In this document: piece after piece, positions 9,124-19,170 of the stretch
Position numbering within the stretch: position 1 is the stretch's first letter
How the letters are laid out: each line of letters starts with the position of its first letter
Source of the DNA: Holophagales bacterium
GTDB taxonomy: Bacteria > Acidobacteriota > Thermoanaerobaculia > Multivoradales > JAGPDF01
Assembly: GCA_016699405.1 (NCBI GenBank)
Contig: CP064972.1
Span: forward strand, 3,503,501-3,567,500
Reading direction: 5' to 3'
DNA: 64,000 bases
Position numbers and translations under genes: made by a program
Notes under the pieces: generated by a model
Database searches by the model: none
What the model was told of the DNA's origin: nothing
Seen by the model: the letters and a program-made list of their open reading frames with translations, nothing else

Positions 9124-9151
9124 AATCTGTGACCCAGCGAGCGGCGTCGGG

Positions 9152-9180
9152 ATGCTATGGGCGAGGGCGAGGGGTGTCAA
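9152..9180 (-). promoter_or_regulatory. sigma-70 type promoter of tRNA-Leu(CAA)
   Basis: On the minus strand TTGACA (9180-9175) is followed after 17 bases by TAGCAT (9157-9152). Transcription would start about 22 bases before the mature tRNA 5' end. The match is near consensus. Confidence 0.8.
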
Positions 9181-9211
9181 CGCGTCCCAACGCCTCCCCG
9201 GCAGGTCAGAA

Positions 9212-9240
9212 TTGACCGAGCCCACCTTTTTGGGTAGAAT
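9212..9240 (+). promoter_or_regulatory. sigma-70 type promoter of carD
   Basis: TTGACC (9212-9217), a 17-base spacer and TAGAAT (9235-9240). This gives a leader of about 60 bases before the carD GTG, and the leader contains a Shine-Dalgarno-like AAGGGAG. It is one of the few promoters here followed by an ordinary leader. Confidence 0.8.
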
Positions 9241-9308
9241 GCAGTGGTCGGAAGGGTAGGGCGAGAGTCAGCTCAGACCTCCAAGCCGCTGCAAATCAAG
9301 GGAGTCAA

Positions 9309-9848
9309 GTGATCGTGACATTCAAGGTCGGCCAGAAGGTGGTCTACCCGAATCACGGTGTCACCGTGATCGAGGAGATCGGACCGAGTCGGCTCGACGG
9401 TACCGAGCAGACTTTCTACCACCTCAGGCTGCTGTCGAATAATTCGAAGGTGATGGTCCCGAAGGCGAACCTCGAGCTCGTCGGTCTGCGGCCGTTGAGC
9501 GAAACGCGGGAGCTTCGCGCTCTCTTCGCGATCCTCGAGGACGGAAACGTCGATACGTACAAGGACTGGAAGGGCCGATACAAGCAGAATCTCGACAAGA
9601 TGAAGACCGGCCGCCTGTCCGATGTCGCCGAGGTGCTCAAGAACCTCCGTTTCGTCAGCCAGAAGAAGAGCCTCTCGTTCCGCGAAAAGAAGATGTACGA
9701 ACGGGCCAAGCACTTCATCGTCAGCGAGGTGGCCCACGTCAAGGAGATCACCGAACGGGACGCCGAGGTCCTCGTCGAGCGGGCGCTGTCGGCGAGTCTC
9801 GAGAAGAAGCACCGTTCCGGCTCGGTCGCTTCGGCCGCTGTCGGCTGA
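9309..9848 (+). CDS. CarD/CdnL family RNA polymerase-binding regulator
   Basis: 179 residues. The N-terminal RNA-polymerase interaction domain is clear (FKVGQKVVYPNHGVTVIEEI), and the C-terminal helical DNA-binding domain follows (RAKHFIVSEVAHVKEITERD). CarD/CdnL proteins bind the RNA polymerase beta subunit and stabilise open promoter complexes, often at rRNA and growth-related promoters. It has its own promoter and its own strong terminator, so it is a single-gene transcript. GTG start at 9309, nine bases after a GGGAG; a second GTG six bases on is a less likely start. Confidence 0.93.
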   Translation: MIVTFKVGQKVVYPNHGVTVIEEIGPSRLDGTEQTFYHLRLLSNNSKVMVPKANLELVGLRPLSETRELRALFAILEDGNVDTYKDWKGRYKQNLDKMKTGRLSDVAEVLKNLRFVSQKKSLSFREKKMYERAKHFIVSEVAHVKEITERDAEVLVERALSASLEKKHRSGSVASAAVG

Positions 9849-9871
9849 ACTGGAGCAAACTTCGAGCCTCG

Positions 9872-9900
9872 AAAGGGCGGGTCGTCGACCCGCCCTTTTT
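9872..9900 (+). terminator. Rho-independent terminator of carD
   Basis: A perfect 12-bp stem (9872-9883 with 9887-9898, AAAGGGCGGGTC against its complement) with a 3-base loop, running into a T tract. It lies 23 bases after the carD stop. Confidence 0.92.
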
Positions 9901-9915
9901 CTATACAATCGATTC

Positions 9916-10668
9916 GTGCGATCCCTCCTCCCGCTCGTCGGAGTGCTGGTCGGTCTCGGGTCGGCGGCTCTTCTCGGAGCCGCCCCTCCGGTCCCGGCTC
10001 AAACCTCGATCGACGCCGCTCTCGACCTCGAGGGCCGCCTCCTCGACGAGGACGCGTCCACGTATCAGGATGTTCGAGCGCGCGAGGTCGCGGCGCGGAA
10101 AGCCGCCGACGACATCCTCGGACGGCTCGACGGAGCGATGACGGGCGACGCTGCGAGTGCGCCCGCGGAGCTGGCCCGCATGGCACAAGAGCTCGAAGGG
10201 AGCCTGGCCGAAGCGAACCGGTGGGCCAAGAGCGCCGCAGACCTGCGGCGGACGATGATCGAGAGGCGCCGGCGGATCGCCGAGCTCGCGCGATATCGAT
10301 CGACCTCCGGCTTGGCGGACGAGACGGCGTCCGATCCGGTGTCGGGGAACTGGACCGTGCGGATTCTGCCTTCTGGCCAGGTGGCCGAGTTTCGCATCGA
10401 GCTCGATGTTTCGCTCGTGACCGGGAGCTATCGAACGGCGACCGGCTCGGTCGGCTCCCTCCGCGGCACCTTCGTCGGCGACGTGCTCACCCTCGAGCGC
10501 GTCGATACCATGAAGGGCGCCGACTTGATCTTCGAAGGGCGGCTGGACCGGAGCCGAGGGGAAGTACGAGGCACCTGGCGCTCCACCTTGCTCTCGAGCG
10601 GAGAGCCAGCCGCCGGCAACTGGGTGGCCTTCCGCCAGGCTCCGACAACCTCAGGAGGCGGGAATTGA
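9916..10668 (+). CDS. hypothetical secreted protein
   Basis: Not recognised. 250 residues with a signal peptide (hydrophobic LLPLVGVLVGLGSAALLGA, then PPVPAQT). An alpha-helical, probably coiled-coil region of charged residues spans about 35-135. The C-terminal half (from about 145) is beta-rich, with repeated Gly-Thr strands such as SGNWTVRILPSGQ, GSVGSLRGTFVG and GEVRGTWRSTL, suggesting a small periplasmic beta-barrel or lipocalin-like fold. GTG start at 9916, only 8 bases after a TATACA hexamer, so the mRNA may be leaderless. The stop overlaps the start of the TPR gene, so the two proteins are probably made together. Confidence 0.7.
   Translation: MRSLLPLVGVLVGLGSAALLGAAPPVPAQTSIDAALDLEGRLLDEDASTYQDVRAREVAARKAADDILGRLDGAMTGDAASAPAELARMAQELEGSLAEANRWAKSAADLRRTMIERRRRIAELARYRSTSGLADETASDPVSGNWTVRILPSGQVAEFRIELDVSLVTGSYRTATGSVGSLRGTFVGDVLTLERVDTMKGADLIFEGRLDRSRGEVRGTWRSTLLSSGEPAAGNWVAFRQAPTTSGGGN
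10653..10658 (+). promoter_or_regulatory. strong Shine-Dalgarno that fixes a TTG start
   Basis: AGGAGG lies six bases before TTG 10665. No ATG or GTG is suitably placed, so this site supports TTG as the start of the TPR gene. Confidence 0.85.
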
Positions 10669-11261
10669 ACCGGGAAAGCGCGCTGTTTCTCAGCATCGGA
10701 CTGCTGGGTGGATTCATCTTGGGGTATCTGGTCCACGAGTCGATGGCGGCCAGGCAGCCGGCGCGCCTCGGTGCGAACCCGGCCGTCGCTGCCGCACCTG
10801 GAGGGATGCCTGCGTCCAGTCCTGCTCCGATGGGCGGGGGGGCGGCGATGCCGGAGATCGAGAACCTCCGCAAGCGAGTCGAGCAGAACCCCAACGACCC
10901 GGATGCGGTCGTCGCCCTGGCGAACGCCAATTTCGACATTCAGAACTGGGGGCGAGCGATCGAGCTCTATGAGCAATTCGAGAAACTCCGCCCGGGGAAC
11001 CCGGACGTCCTGACCGATCTCGGCGTCTGCTTGCGTGCCAGCGGGCGACTCGACGAGGCGCTCGCGACGTTCCGGAAGGCTCAGGCTCTTTCGCCGACGC
11101 ACTGGCAGTCGCGGTTCAACGAAGTCGTCGTCCTCGCTTTCGACCAGGGCAACTATCCTGCGGCCCGAGCCGTGATCGCCAAGCTGCGACAGATCCAGCC
11201 GAACAGCCCAGAGCTCGACCGGCTCGAGCAGGAGATGGCAAAACGCCAAGGCGCGTCGTGA
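10665..11261 (+). CDS. membrane-anchored TPR protein
   Basis: 198 residues. One N-terminal membrane segment (SALFLSIGLLGGFILGYLV) is followed by a Pro/Ala/Gly-rich linker. Three or more tetratricopeptide repeats follow from about residue 65: NPNDPDAVVALANANFDIQ, NPDVLTDLGVCLRASGR and a third centred on HWQSRFNEVVVLAF. The domain should face the periplasm and bind a protein partner. Start is TTG 10665 with AGGAGG six bases upstream, overlapping the stop of the preceding secreted protein (TTGA). The partner is not evident, but the preceding gene is the obvious candidate. Confidence 0.82.
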   Translation: MNRESALFLSIGLLGGFILGYLVHESMAARQPARLGANPAVAAAPGGMPASSPAPMGGGAAMPEIENLRKRVEQNPNDPDAVVALANANFDIQNWGRAIELYEQFEKLRPGNPDVLTDLGVCLRASGRLDEALATFRKAQALSPTHWQSRFNEVVVLAFDQGNYPAARAVIAKLRQIQPNSPELDRLEQEMAKRQGAS

Positions 11262-11274
11262 GGCGCCGCGCTTC

Positions 11275-13722
11275 GTGACGGGAGTGCCGGGGCCGGGGGC
11301 GAACCTCGTCGACGTCGCGGTCCCCTTGCCGCTCCCGGAGCCGCTGCTCTACCTCGTTCCGGAGGCGCTGCAGGACAGCATCGAGGCGGGGGTCCGCGTC
11401 GCGGTTCGCGTGGGTGGGCGGCGCCTCCGAGGAATCGTGCTCGGACGGTCCAACCGGGCAATACCGGTTGGCGTCGAGGTGCGCGAGGTCGAAGCGGTGC
11501 TGGACGCCGAGCCCGTCCTCACGGGTGAGCTTCTCGAGCTGGGGAAGTTCATTTCCTCCTACTACCTCTGTCCGATCGGCGAGGTGTTGCGCTCGCTGCT
11601 GCCCGGTGACCTTCCCGCCTGGGGAGTTCAGAAGATCTGGCTCACCTCGAGCGGCGCGCTGGCCGTATCTCGGGACGCGCTCGAGGCCAGGCTGGTGGAT
11701 CGCCTCCTGGCGGAGGGACGGCTCTCACGAAGCTCGCTCGCGGCGGCGGGGGAGGATCGAGTCGCGCTCTTCCGGACGGTCGACCGGATGCTCGACGAAG
11801 GACGCCTCGCAAGCGATTCCGGCGACGCCCGCCAACGGGCGCGATTCGAGGCTGCGTACGAGCTCGCACCAGGAGCTCTCGAGAGTCACCTCGCGGCGGC
11901 CGGACGGAGCCCGGCCGGCCGCTCGGTGATCCAGGTCCTGGCAGATCTCGGTCGCCCGGCTGCGCTTCCGGAGCTGACGGCGGCTGCCGGCTGCGGCGAG
12001 AGCGTTCCGCGGCGGCTTGCCAAACTGGGCATCCTGCGAGCCTTTCAGCAGCCGCTTCGCCTAGCCCTCGATCGGCATCAGCTTCGCGGCTCCGCAGACC
12101 GTCCCGCGACGTTGACCTGCGCTCAAGAGACGGCGCTCACGGCCCTCGCCGGAGCGATCGAATCGCGCACCTTCTCGGCGCACCTGCTCGCCGGGGTCAC
12201 CGGCTCCGGCAAGACCGAGGTCTATCTCCAGGCGGCGGAGAGGGCGCTCGCACTGGGCCGATCCGCGATGATCCTCGTGCCCGAGATCGCCCTCGTGCCC
12301 AGCTTGGCGCGCGCGGCCCGGCAACGGTTCGGCGAACGCCTCGCCCTGCTGCATTCCAGCCTCGACGGGGGCGAACGCCATCAGGAGTGGGAACGGGTCC
12401 GGAGCGGGGTGGCGACGGTCGCCCTCGGCCCGCGCTCAGCGCTCTTCGCTCCACTCGTGGACCTCGGACTGGTCGTCGTCGACGAAGAACACGAAGCCGC
12501 CTTCAAGCAGGAACAGGATCCGCGGTACAACGCACGGGATCTCGCCCTCATGCGAGCTCGCACTTCCGGGGCGACCGCGGTGCTGGTCTCGGCGACGCCG
12601 AGCCTCGAGTCGCGCTGGAACGTGCTCTGCGGCAAGCTCGGGAAGCTCACGCTGCCGGATCGGGTGGGGGAGGCGACGCTACCCGAGGGCATCATCGTCG
12701 ACCTGCGCGAAGAACCGCTCTCGCGCCTTCCCGGAGGGCTCCTGCTCTCCGGCCGTCTGCAGCAGGAGCTGGAGGAGACGCTGGCTTCCGGCGCCCAGGC
12801 GATCCTGCTGCGTAACCGGCGGGGGTTCGCTCCGCTGCTGCTCTGCCGGGCCTGTGGGGAGCTGTTCAGCTGCGACGACTGCGGCCTGCCGAGAACACTC
12901 CACCGACGGGATGGCACCCTCATCTGCCACTACTGCGGATCGACGCTTCCGGCCCCGAGCCGCTGTCCGACCTGCCGTGAGGCGGCCCTGGAAGCGATCG
13001 GCAGCGGGACCGAACGAGTCGAAGCCGAGGTCGCCGCGCGGTTCCCCGGCGTCGGAGTCGCAGTCCTCGACCGTGACGAGGTCCGGCGCCGGGGGAGCGT
13101 CGCCGAGATCCTGGAGGAGTTCGCCCGCGGCGAGTCGAGGATCCTCATTGGGACCCAGATGGTGGCCAAGGGGCACCACTTTCCCGAAGTCGCGCTCACC
13201 GGAGTCCTGGCGGCGGACAGCTACCTGGCCTTCCCGGACTTTCGTGCCGTCGAGCGTACTTACTCCCAACTCGTCCAGCTCGCCGGGCGGGCTGGACGGG
13301 GAAGCCGACGGGGCAAGGTCGTCATCCAGACTTTCCATCCGGATCACTATGCGATCCGGGCCGCCCTTGACCACGACGACGAGGCGTTCGCGCGGGAGGA
13401 GATGCGGTTCCGCAGAGCCTTCCATTACCCACCGTTCAGCCGCATGATCCAGGTTCTCTTGCGGGATCGCCGCCGCGAGTCGGCCGCGCAGTGGATGCGA
13501 GAGCTTGCCGAGCGCCTTCGCCAGGTGGCGGGTGACGAACCGGGCCTCCGGCTGACCGGACCGGCTCCCGCGCCCTTCGAGCGACTGCGCGGCGAATGGC
13601 GGTTCCAACTGCTGATGCGCGGCCCCTCGGGCTCCCGGCTTCGCGAGCTTCTGCGGCAATCGCTTCCCCAGAAGCTACCCCGAGGACTGGTGATCGATGT
13701 CGATCCGCAGCACCTCCTGTAG
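11275..13722 (+). CDS. priA: primosomal protein N' (replication restart helicase PriA)
   Basis: Superfamily 2 DNA helicase that reloads the replisome at stalled forks, 815 residues. It has an N-terminal 3'-DNA-binding domain, Walker A GVTGSGKTE, a DEEH box, and the zinc-binding insert with paired cysteines (CRACGELFSCDDCG, then CHYC and CPTC). It ends with the helicase C domain and the PriA C-terminal domain. GTG start at 11275, 14 bases after the TPR gene. All key motifs look intact. Confidence 0.95.
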   Translation: MTGVPGPGANLVDVAVPLPLPEPLLYLVPEALQDSIEAGVRVAVRVGGRRLRGIVLGRSNRAIPVGVEVREVEAVLDAEPVLTGELLELGKFISSYYLCPIGEVLRSLLPGDLPAWGVQKIWLTSSGALAVSRDALEARLVDRLLAEGRLSRSSLAAAGEDRVALFRTVDRMLDEGRLASDSGDARQRARFEAAYELAPGALESHLAAAGRSPAGRSVIQVLADLGRPAALPELTAAAGCGESVPRRLAKLGILRAFQQPLRLALDRHQLRGSADRPATLTCAQETALTALAGAIESRTFSAHLLAGVTGSGKTEVYLQAAERALALGRSAMILVPEIALVPSLARAARQRFGERLALLHSSLDGGERHQEWERVRSGVATVALGPRSALFAPLVDLGLVVVDEEHEAAFKQEQDPRYNARDLALMRARTSGATAVLVSATPSLESRWNVLCGKLGKLTLPDRVGEATLPEGIIVDLREEPLSRLPGGLLLSGRLQQELEETLASGAQAILLRNRRGFAPLLLCRACGELFSCDDCGLPRTLHRRDGTLICHYCGSTLPAPSRCPTCREAALEAIGSGTERVEAEVAARFPGVGVAVLDRDEVRRRGSVAEILEEFARGESRILIGTQMVAKGHHFPEVALTGVLAADSYLAFPDFRAVERTYSQLVQLAGRAGRGSRRGKVVIQTFHPDHYAIRAALDHDDEAFAREEMRFRRAFHYPPFSRMIQVLLRDRRRESAAQWMRELAERLRQVAGDEPGLRLTGPAPAPFERLRGEWRFQLLMRGPSGSRLRELLRQSLPQKLPRGLVIDVDPQHLL

Positions 13723-13743
13723 CCTTCCTCTCGCTGGCGGCGT

Positions 13744-13772
13744 TTGACGGTACCCGGGGCCTTTGCTACTTT
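13744..13772 (+). promoter_or_regulatory. promoter of accA, positioned for a near-leaderless mRNA
   Basis: TTGACG (13744-13749), 17-base spacer, TACTTT (13767-13772). The accA ATG is only 9 bases after the -10 hexamer, so transcription should start 0-3 bases before the start codon. No Shine-Dalgarno sequence is visible in the gap. Confidence 0.7.
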
Positions 13773-13781
13773 GCACCGGCC

Positions 13782-14735
13782 ATGAGCCCAGGAGAAGGGA
13801 ACTTCGAAGAGGGACTGCTCGAGCTTCGCCGCCGGATCGAAGAGCTCGAGGGGTTTCCCGAGGCCGGGGGGCGTGAACGCCAGCTCAGCCAGTTGCGCAG
13901 TCAACTTCGCAAGGAGACCGAGGCGGTCTTCTCGAAGCTGAACCGCTGGCAGAAGACGCTGGTCGCGCGTCACGCCGAGCGACCGTTTCCTCTCGACTAC
14001 ATCAAGTTCCTGACCGAGGACTGGGTGGAGCTGCACGGAGACCGCACCTTCGGCGACGATCCCGCGATCGTCGCCGGATTTGCCCGCCTCGACGGCCGCC
14101 CGGTCGCGATCGTCGGGCATCAGAAAGGTCGGGGCACGAAAGAGCGGATCTGGCGCAATTTCGGCCAGCCACGTCCGGAGGGCTATCGAAAGGCTCTGCG
14201 TGTCATGAAGCTGGCGGAACGGTTCGGGCGACCGATCATCTCGCTGATCGACACGCCCGGAGCGTACCCTGGCATCGACGCCGAGGAGCGAGGGCAGGCC
14301 GAAGCGATCGCGCGAAACCTGTTCGAGATGTCGACGCTGCGCGTCCCGGTCGTCGTCGTCGTGACCGGAGAGGGCGGAAGCGGGGGAGCCTTGGGGATTG
14401 GCGTCGGCGATCGGGTCCTAATGTTGGAGTACTCGATCTACTCGGTGATCTCGCCGGAGGGCTGCGCAGCGATCCTCTGGAAGGACCAGAATCGCAAGGA
14501 AGACGCGGCCGAAGCGATGCAGGTCACCGCTCCCGACCTGCTCCGCCTGGGAGTGATCGACGAGATCGTTCCCGAACCTCTGGGCGGAGCCCACACCGAC
14601 CCGGAGTCGGCCTGTCGTCGAGTCGGGGAGGCGATCGTTCGATCGCTGCGCGAGCTCGAGAGGAAGGAGCCGGATCGGCTCCTGAAGGACCGCGCGTCGA
14701 AGTTCCGCAAGCTCGGCGTCTTCCTCGAAAGCTGA
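13782..14735 (+). CDS. accA: acetyl-CoA carboxylase carboxyltransferase subunit alpha
   Basis: Carboxyltransferase alpha subunit, which with AccD transfers CO2 from carboxybiotin to acetyl-CoA to make malonyl-CoA, the first step of fatty acid synthesis. 317 residues is normal length. Typical sequences are LTEDWVELHGDRTFGDDPAI, GHQKGRGTKERI, LIDTPGAYPGIDAEERGQ and GEGGSGGALGIGVGDRVLM. The ATG at 13782 follows its own promoter. The biotin carrier (AccB), carboxylase (AccC) and AccD are not in the window. Confidence 0.95.
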   Translation: MSPGEGNFEEGLLELRRRIEELEGFPEAGGRERQLSQLRSQLRKETEAVFSKLNRWQKTLVARHAERPFPLDYIKFLTEDWVELHGDRTFGDDPAIVAGFARLDGRPVAIVGHQKGRGTKERIWRNFGQPRPEGYRKALRVMKLAERFGRPIISLIDTPGAYPGIDAEERGQAEAIARNLFEMSTLRVPVVVVVTGEGGSGGALGIGVGDRVLMLEYSIYSVISPEGCAAILWKDQNRKEDAAEAMQVTAPDLLRLGVIDEIVPEPLGGAHTDPESACRRVGEAIVRSLRELERKEPDRLLKDRASKFRKLGVFLES

Positions 14736-14752
14736 TCCTGGACCCGTCTCGC

Positions 14753-16462
14753 GTGCGGGTGGCGGCGATCTGGACTGCGGCGGCAGTTCCGCCGGTGGTC
14801 GACGAGCTGGAGCGGGGAGGACTCCCGCGACCTGTCGCCATCCTCCTGGCTCGCCGCGGCGTCACCTCACTCGCCTCCGCGCGACGGTTCCTCGCGCCAT
14901 CCCGAGAGCACTTCAGCAGTCCTTTCGACCTGACTGGCATCGCCGCCGCAGTCGAGCGGATCCTTCGGGCCCGCCGGGACGGCGAACGGGTCGCCATCGT
15001 CGGCGACTACGACGCCGACGGAGTGACGGCGACGGCGCTTCTCGCCACGGTGATGCGCAGCCTCGACATCGCCACCGAGACGATCCTCCCGGACCGATTC
15101 CAAGACGGCTACGGCTTCCAGCCTCGCCACGCGGAGCTGGCCGCTGCGGGCGGCTGCCGGCTGCTGCTCACCGTCGACTGCGGAATCACCTCGATTCCGG
15201 CCGTCGAACTGGCGAAACGACTGGGGATCGAAGTGATCCTGACGGACCACCATCTCCCGGGTCCGGACCTCCCCGCAGCCGACACGATCGTCAACCCGCA
15301 CGTCGGAGACTGCGACGGTGCGGGAAGGGAGCTGACCGGCGTCGGACTGGCGCTCAAGCTCGCCGTCGCCCTTCTCGAGAGAGTCGATCGTCCGGTGCCG
15401 CTCGAGGCCCTCCTGCGGATCGCTTGTATCGGCACGATCGCCGACGTGGCCCCGCTTCTCGAGGAGAATCGAACGATCACCGCGCTGGGGCTCGCGGCAC
15501 TCGCACAAGCCCGCTCGCCCGGCCTCCGCTCCCTGTTGCGTGTCGCCCAGGTCGCTCCTCCGGTGCGCGCCGACGATGTCGCTTTCCGTCTCGCCCCGCG
15601 GCTCAACGCAGCTGGTCGACTCGCCTCGGCCGAGCTCGCCCTCGAGCTGCTCGTCACGCGCGACGAACGTCGCGCTCGAGAGCTCGCCGAGCAGCTCGAC
15701 CGGCTGAATCGAGAGCGCCAGGGCCTCGAGCTGCGAGCGGTCGACGAGGCGAAAGCCCATTTCCTCGAAAGGGCCACCGAGCCGCGGATCCTCGTGGCCT
15801 GGAGTCGCACGTGGCACCGCGGAGTCGTCGGCATCGCCGCCGGAAGGCTTGCCCGCGAGTTGTGCCGTCCCGTGATCCTCCTCGCCCAGAGCGATGGCAC
15901 CGCCGTCGGCTCGGGTCGAAGCGTGCCAGGGGTCGATCTCCATCGCTTCGTCGAGCCCTGGCAAGAGCGCCTGGAGCGGTTCGGAGGTCACGCGCAGGCG
16001 ATCGGACTGACCGCGAGCGTCGGCGAGCTCGAGCGCCTTCGCGGCGAATGGGAGGATCGCGCCGCCGCCTGGCCCGAGGAGTGGCTTCGACCGCGGCTCG
16101 AATACGAGCTCGAGCTGAGCCCCGCCGAGATCGGGACCGACCTGCTGCACCAGCTCGGAAAGCTGGCTCCGCACGGCGCAGGCAACCCGGAACCAACCGT
16201 CCGGTTGCGCTCCCTGGTGGCGGCGAAGGCACCGCGTCTATTCGGCCGCGATCATCTCGAGGTGGAAAGTCGGCGCGCCGACAGCGATTCCCCGGCGATC
16301 CGGCTGGTCGCGTGGGGCTGGGCATCCAGACGAGCGCTCTTCGAACAACCGTTCGAGGCGATCGTCGCTCTGCGGTCGGATCCCCGGGCGTTCGGCGGCT
16401 GGAGTGCCACCGTGATCGATGCCCAGCCCGCCGATGCGTGCAAGAATCCCGCCACGGCATAG
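14753..16462 (+). CDS. recJ: single-stranded-DNA-specific 5'-3' exonuclease RecJ
   Basis: Degrades single-stranded DNA 5' to 3' in recombination and mismatch or base-excision repair. 569 residues. DHH-family motifs: GDYDADGVTATALL (motif I), VDCGI (motif II), DHH within ILTDHHLPG (motif III) and the DHHA1 region with RSVPGVDLH and GGHAQAIGLT. An OB-fold C-terminal region follows. GTG start at 14753, 17 bases after accA. A 14-base palindrome (16269-16282) lies within the coding sequence and is shared with the parA upstream region. Confidence 0.93.
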   Translation: MRVAAIWTAAAVPPVVDELERGGLPRPVAILLARRGVTSLASARRFLAPSREHFSSPFDLTGIAAAVERILRARRDGERVAIVGDYDADGVTATALLATVMRSLDIATETILPDRFQDGYGFQPRHAELAAAGGCRLLLTVDCGITSIPAVELAKRLGIEVILTDHHLPGPDLPAADTIVNPHVGDCDGAGRELTGVGLALKLAVALLERVDRPVPLEALLRIACIGTIADVAPLLEENRTITALGLAALAQARSPGLRSLLRVAQVAPPVRADDVAFRLAPRLNAAGRLASAELALELLVTRDERRARELAEQLDRLNRERQGLELRAVDEAKAHFLERATEPRILVAWSRTWHRGVVGIAAGRLARELCRPVILLAQSDGTAVGSGRSVPGVDLHRFVEPWQERLERFGGHAQAIGLTASVGELERLRGEWEDRAAAWPEEWLRPRLEYELELSPAEIGTDLLHQLGKLAPHGAGNPEPTVRLRSLVAAKAPRLFGRDHLEVESRRADSDSPAIRLVAWGWASRRALFEQPFEAIVALRSDPRAFGGWSATVIDAQPADACKNPATA

Positions 16463-16472
16463 AATCCATCTG

Positions 16473-18415
16473 ATGAGTGTCGGTCCGCAGTCCCGCAGCC
16501 CGTTCCGGAACCTCCGGCGTGCTCTGCTTGCAGTCATTCTCGTCCTCGTGGCGGGTCTTGGCGGGCTGTATTGGCTCGGACGATCGGGCCCGCTCGAGCC
16601 CGCTCCGGCCCCGGCCCCGGTCTCCCTCCGGGGCGCGACCGCGGTCAGCGAAGGCTTCGACTACACGCAGGTCGTCGACAACCAGCCCGTGTTTCGTCTG
16701 CGGGGAGCCCGTTTTCGTTCCACCACGGAAGGGCTCGTCGAGCTCGACCAGGTCGGCCTCACCCTCTTTCGCGAAGGGCGCGAGTACGGCGTCGAAAGCA
16801 GCCGGGCGACCTACAACCCCGAATCCAAGGAAGCGACGCTGACAGGTGAGGTGCGCCTGACCGGGGGAGGGCTCTCGTTGACCACGAACGAGCTCACGCT
16901 GGCGAGCGGCGGCCGGCAGCTCGACGCCCCAAACGCCGTGGAATTCGGTTTCGCCGAGGGGCGAGGGACAGCGGGAGGCCTCAAGGCCGACCTCGACCAG
17001 GCGTCGATCTCACTTCAGGCGCCGGTGAATGTCGCGGCCAAGAGCCGCGATGGAGCGAATCTGCTCCTGCTTGCCGAGCGTGCGGTCCTCGATCGAAAGG
17101 CGCACGAGCTGCGGGCGGAGGGCAACGTCTCGGTGACCGGCGGCAATGCGCGCTTTCGCGCCCAGAATGTCGTTCTGGTTCTCGCCGAGGACGAGAAGAC
17201 GCCGCAGCTCCTGCGAGCGACCCTCCAGGTCGAGGGCGAACTGCGCGAACCCGATGCCGACGCCGAGGCGCCGCCGGCATTCACCATGAGCGCCTACTCC
17301 CTGACCCTGCAGTTCAAGGCGGGAGAGTCCGTCCCCGAGAAGCTCGAGATCCAGGGAACTCAGGGCGAGTCCGCGGTGCTCGTGACCAACTCTCCGAACG
17401 GGCTCATCCGGGTGTTGCTCTCTCGCTGGGTCGTCGGCCACTTCCAGTCGGGAGCGCTGACGATGGTCGAGACAGTTGGCAGCTCCGAAGTGAAGGAATA
17501 TCAGGCGGGGGCCGAGAACAAACTGCTGCGCCTGGCCTCTGCCCAGTTCGCGCAAGCGGATCTGGCCGCCGACCGGCACCTCGAGGCCCTCACGCTCACC
17601 GGCGGGGTGATCCTCCGCGACAGTCGATTGCGGGCTGCCGCCGACCGTGCCTACCTTCAGCCTGACGCCGGAACAGCGCAGCTTTTCGGCGAATCGGTGC
17701 GGGTCACCAGCGAGAGGGGTGAGCTCAGGGCGCCGCGCGTCGTCTATCAACGGGAAGGAGAGCGAGCCCACGCCGAGGGGGGAGTGGAGGCGACGCTCAT
17801 CGGGTCCATGCTTCCCAACACGGCCCTGGCAGAAGGAGGCAATGGCGAGCCGGTTCGCGTCCGCGCAAAAGAGGCGTTCCTCGAGCTCGCTGGCAACGGC
17901 TTCGTCTTCCGAGGGGACGTCCAGGCCTATCAAGGCGAAACGGTCCTCTTCGCCGACCAGCTCCGTGCCGACGACGCCGAGAAGCGACTCGCCGCCAGCG
18001 GCTCGGTGAAGACCGTATGGAACCCCGAGGAGTCCGTCCAGGGCGAGAAGCGGGAACCGGTCGAGGTCAGCGCGAAGACGCTGACGTATCGCGAGAGCGA
18101 GCGCGAGCTCCTTTACGAAGGCGACGTGACCGTGCTGCAGGCGGGGCGAACTCTCCGCGCCGGCTCGGTCGAGGTCGAGCTCGACGAGAACCGCAAGGCC
18201 CGCAAGATGGTGGCTCGAACCAAGGTCCAACTGGAGGATCCCGCGGCCGGCCGGCGCGTCGAAGGGGACGAGGCCATCTACGATCTCGCCGCCAAGACGG
18301 TGATCGTGAGCGGCTCACCGGCACAGATGCGCGACAGCACCGGGAACATCCTGCGCGGAAAGCGGCTCACCTACGACCTCGTCAAGGGTTCTTTGCGCGC
18401 CGGAGGCGAAACGAA

Positions 18416-18419
<4 letters not shown>
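16473..18419 (+). CDS. LptC-like protein fused to LptA/OstA-type repeats (LPS transport)
   Basis: 648 residues; LptC and LptA are normally separate proteins of about 190 and 180 residues. An N-terminal membrane anchor (ALLAVILVLVAGLGGLYWLG) is followed by an LptC-like domain at about 60-200 (EGFDYTQVVDNQPVFRLRG, YGVESSRATYNPESKEATLTG). Several OstA/LptA-type beta-jellyroll repeats follow to the C terminus, for example LTYRESERELLYEGDVTV and AIYDLAAKTVIVSG. The protein probably forms a membrane-tethered periplasmic bridge that carries LPS from LptBFG towards the outer membrane. It overlaps lptB by ATGA, which supports the assignment. Exact domain borders are uncertain. Confidence 0.82.
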
Positions 18420-19153
<734 letters not shown>

Positions 19154-19170
19154 CCTGAAGCGCATCGTCG

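Noticed and set aside
16269..16282. GTCGGCGCGCCGAC palindrome in recJ, as a regulatory site
   Set aside because: It lies inside coding sequence and is made of frequent GC-rich codons. Without conservation it is not more than chance.
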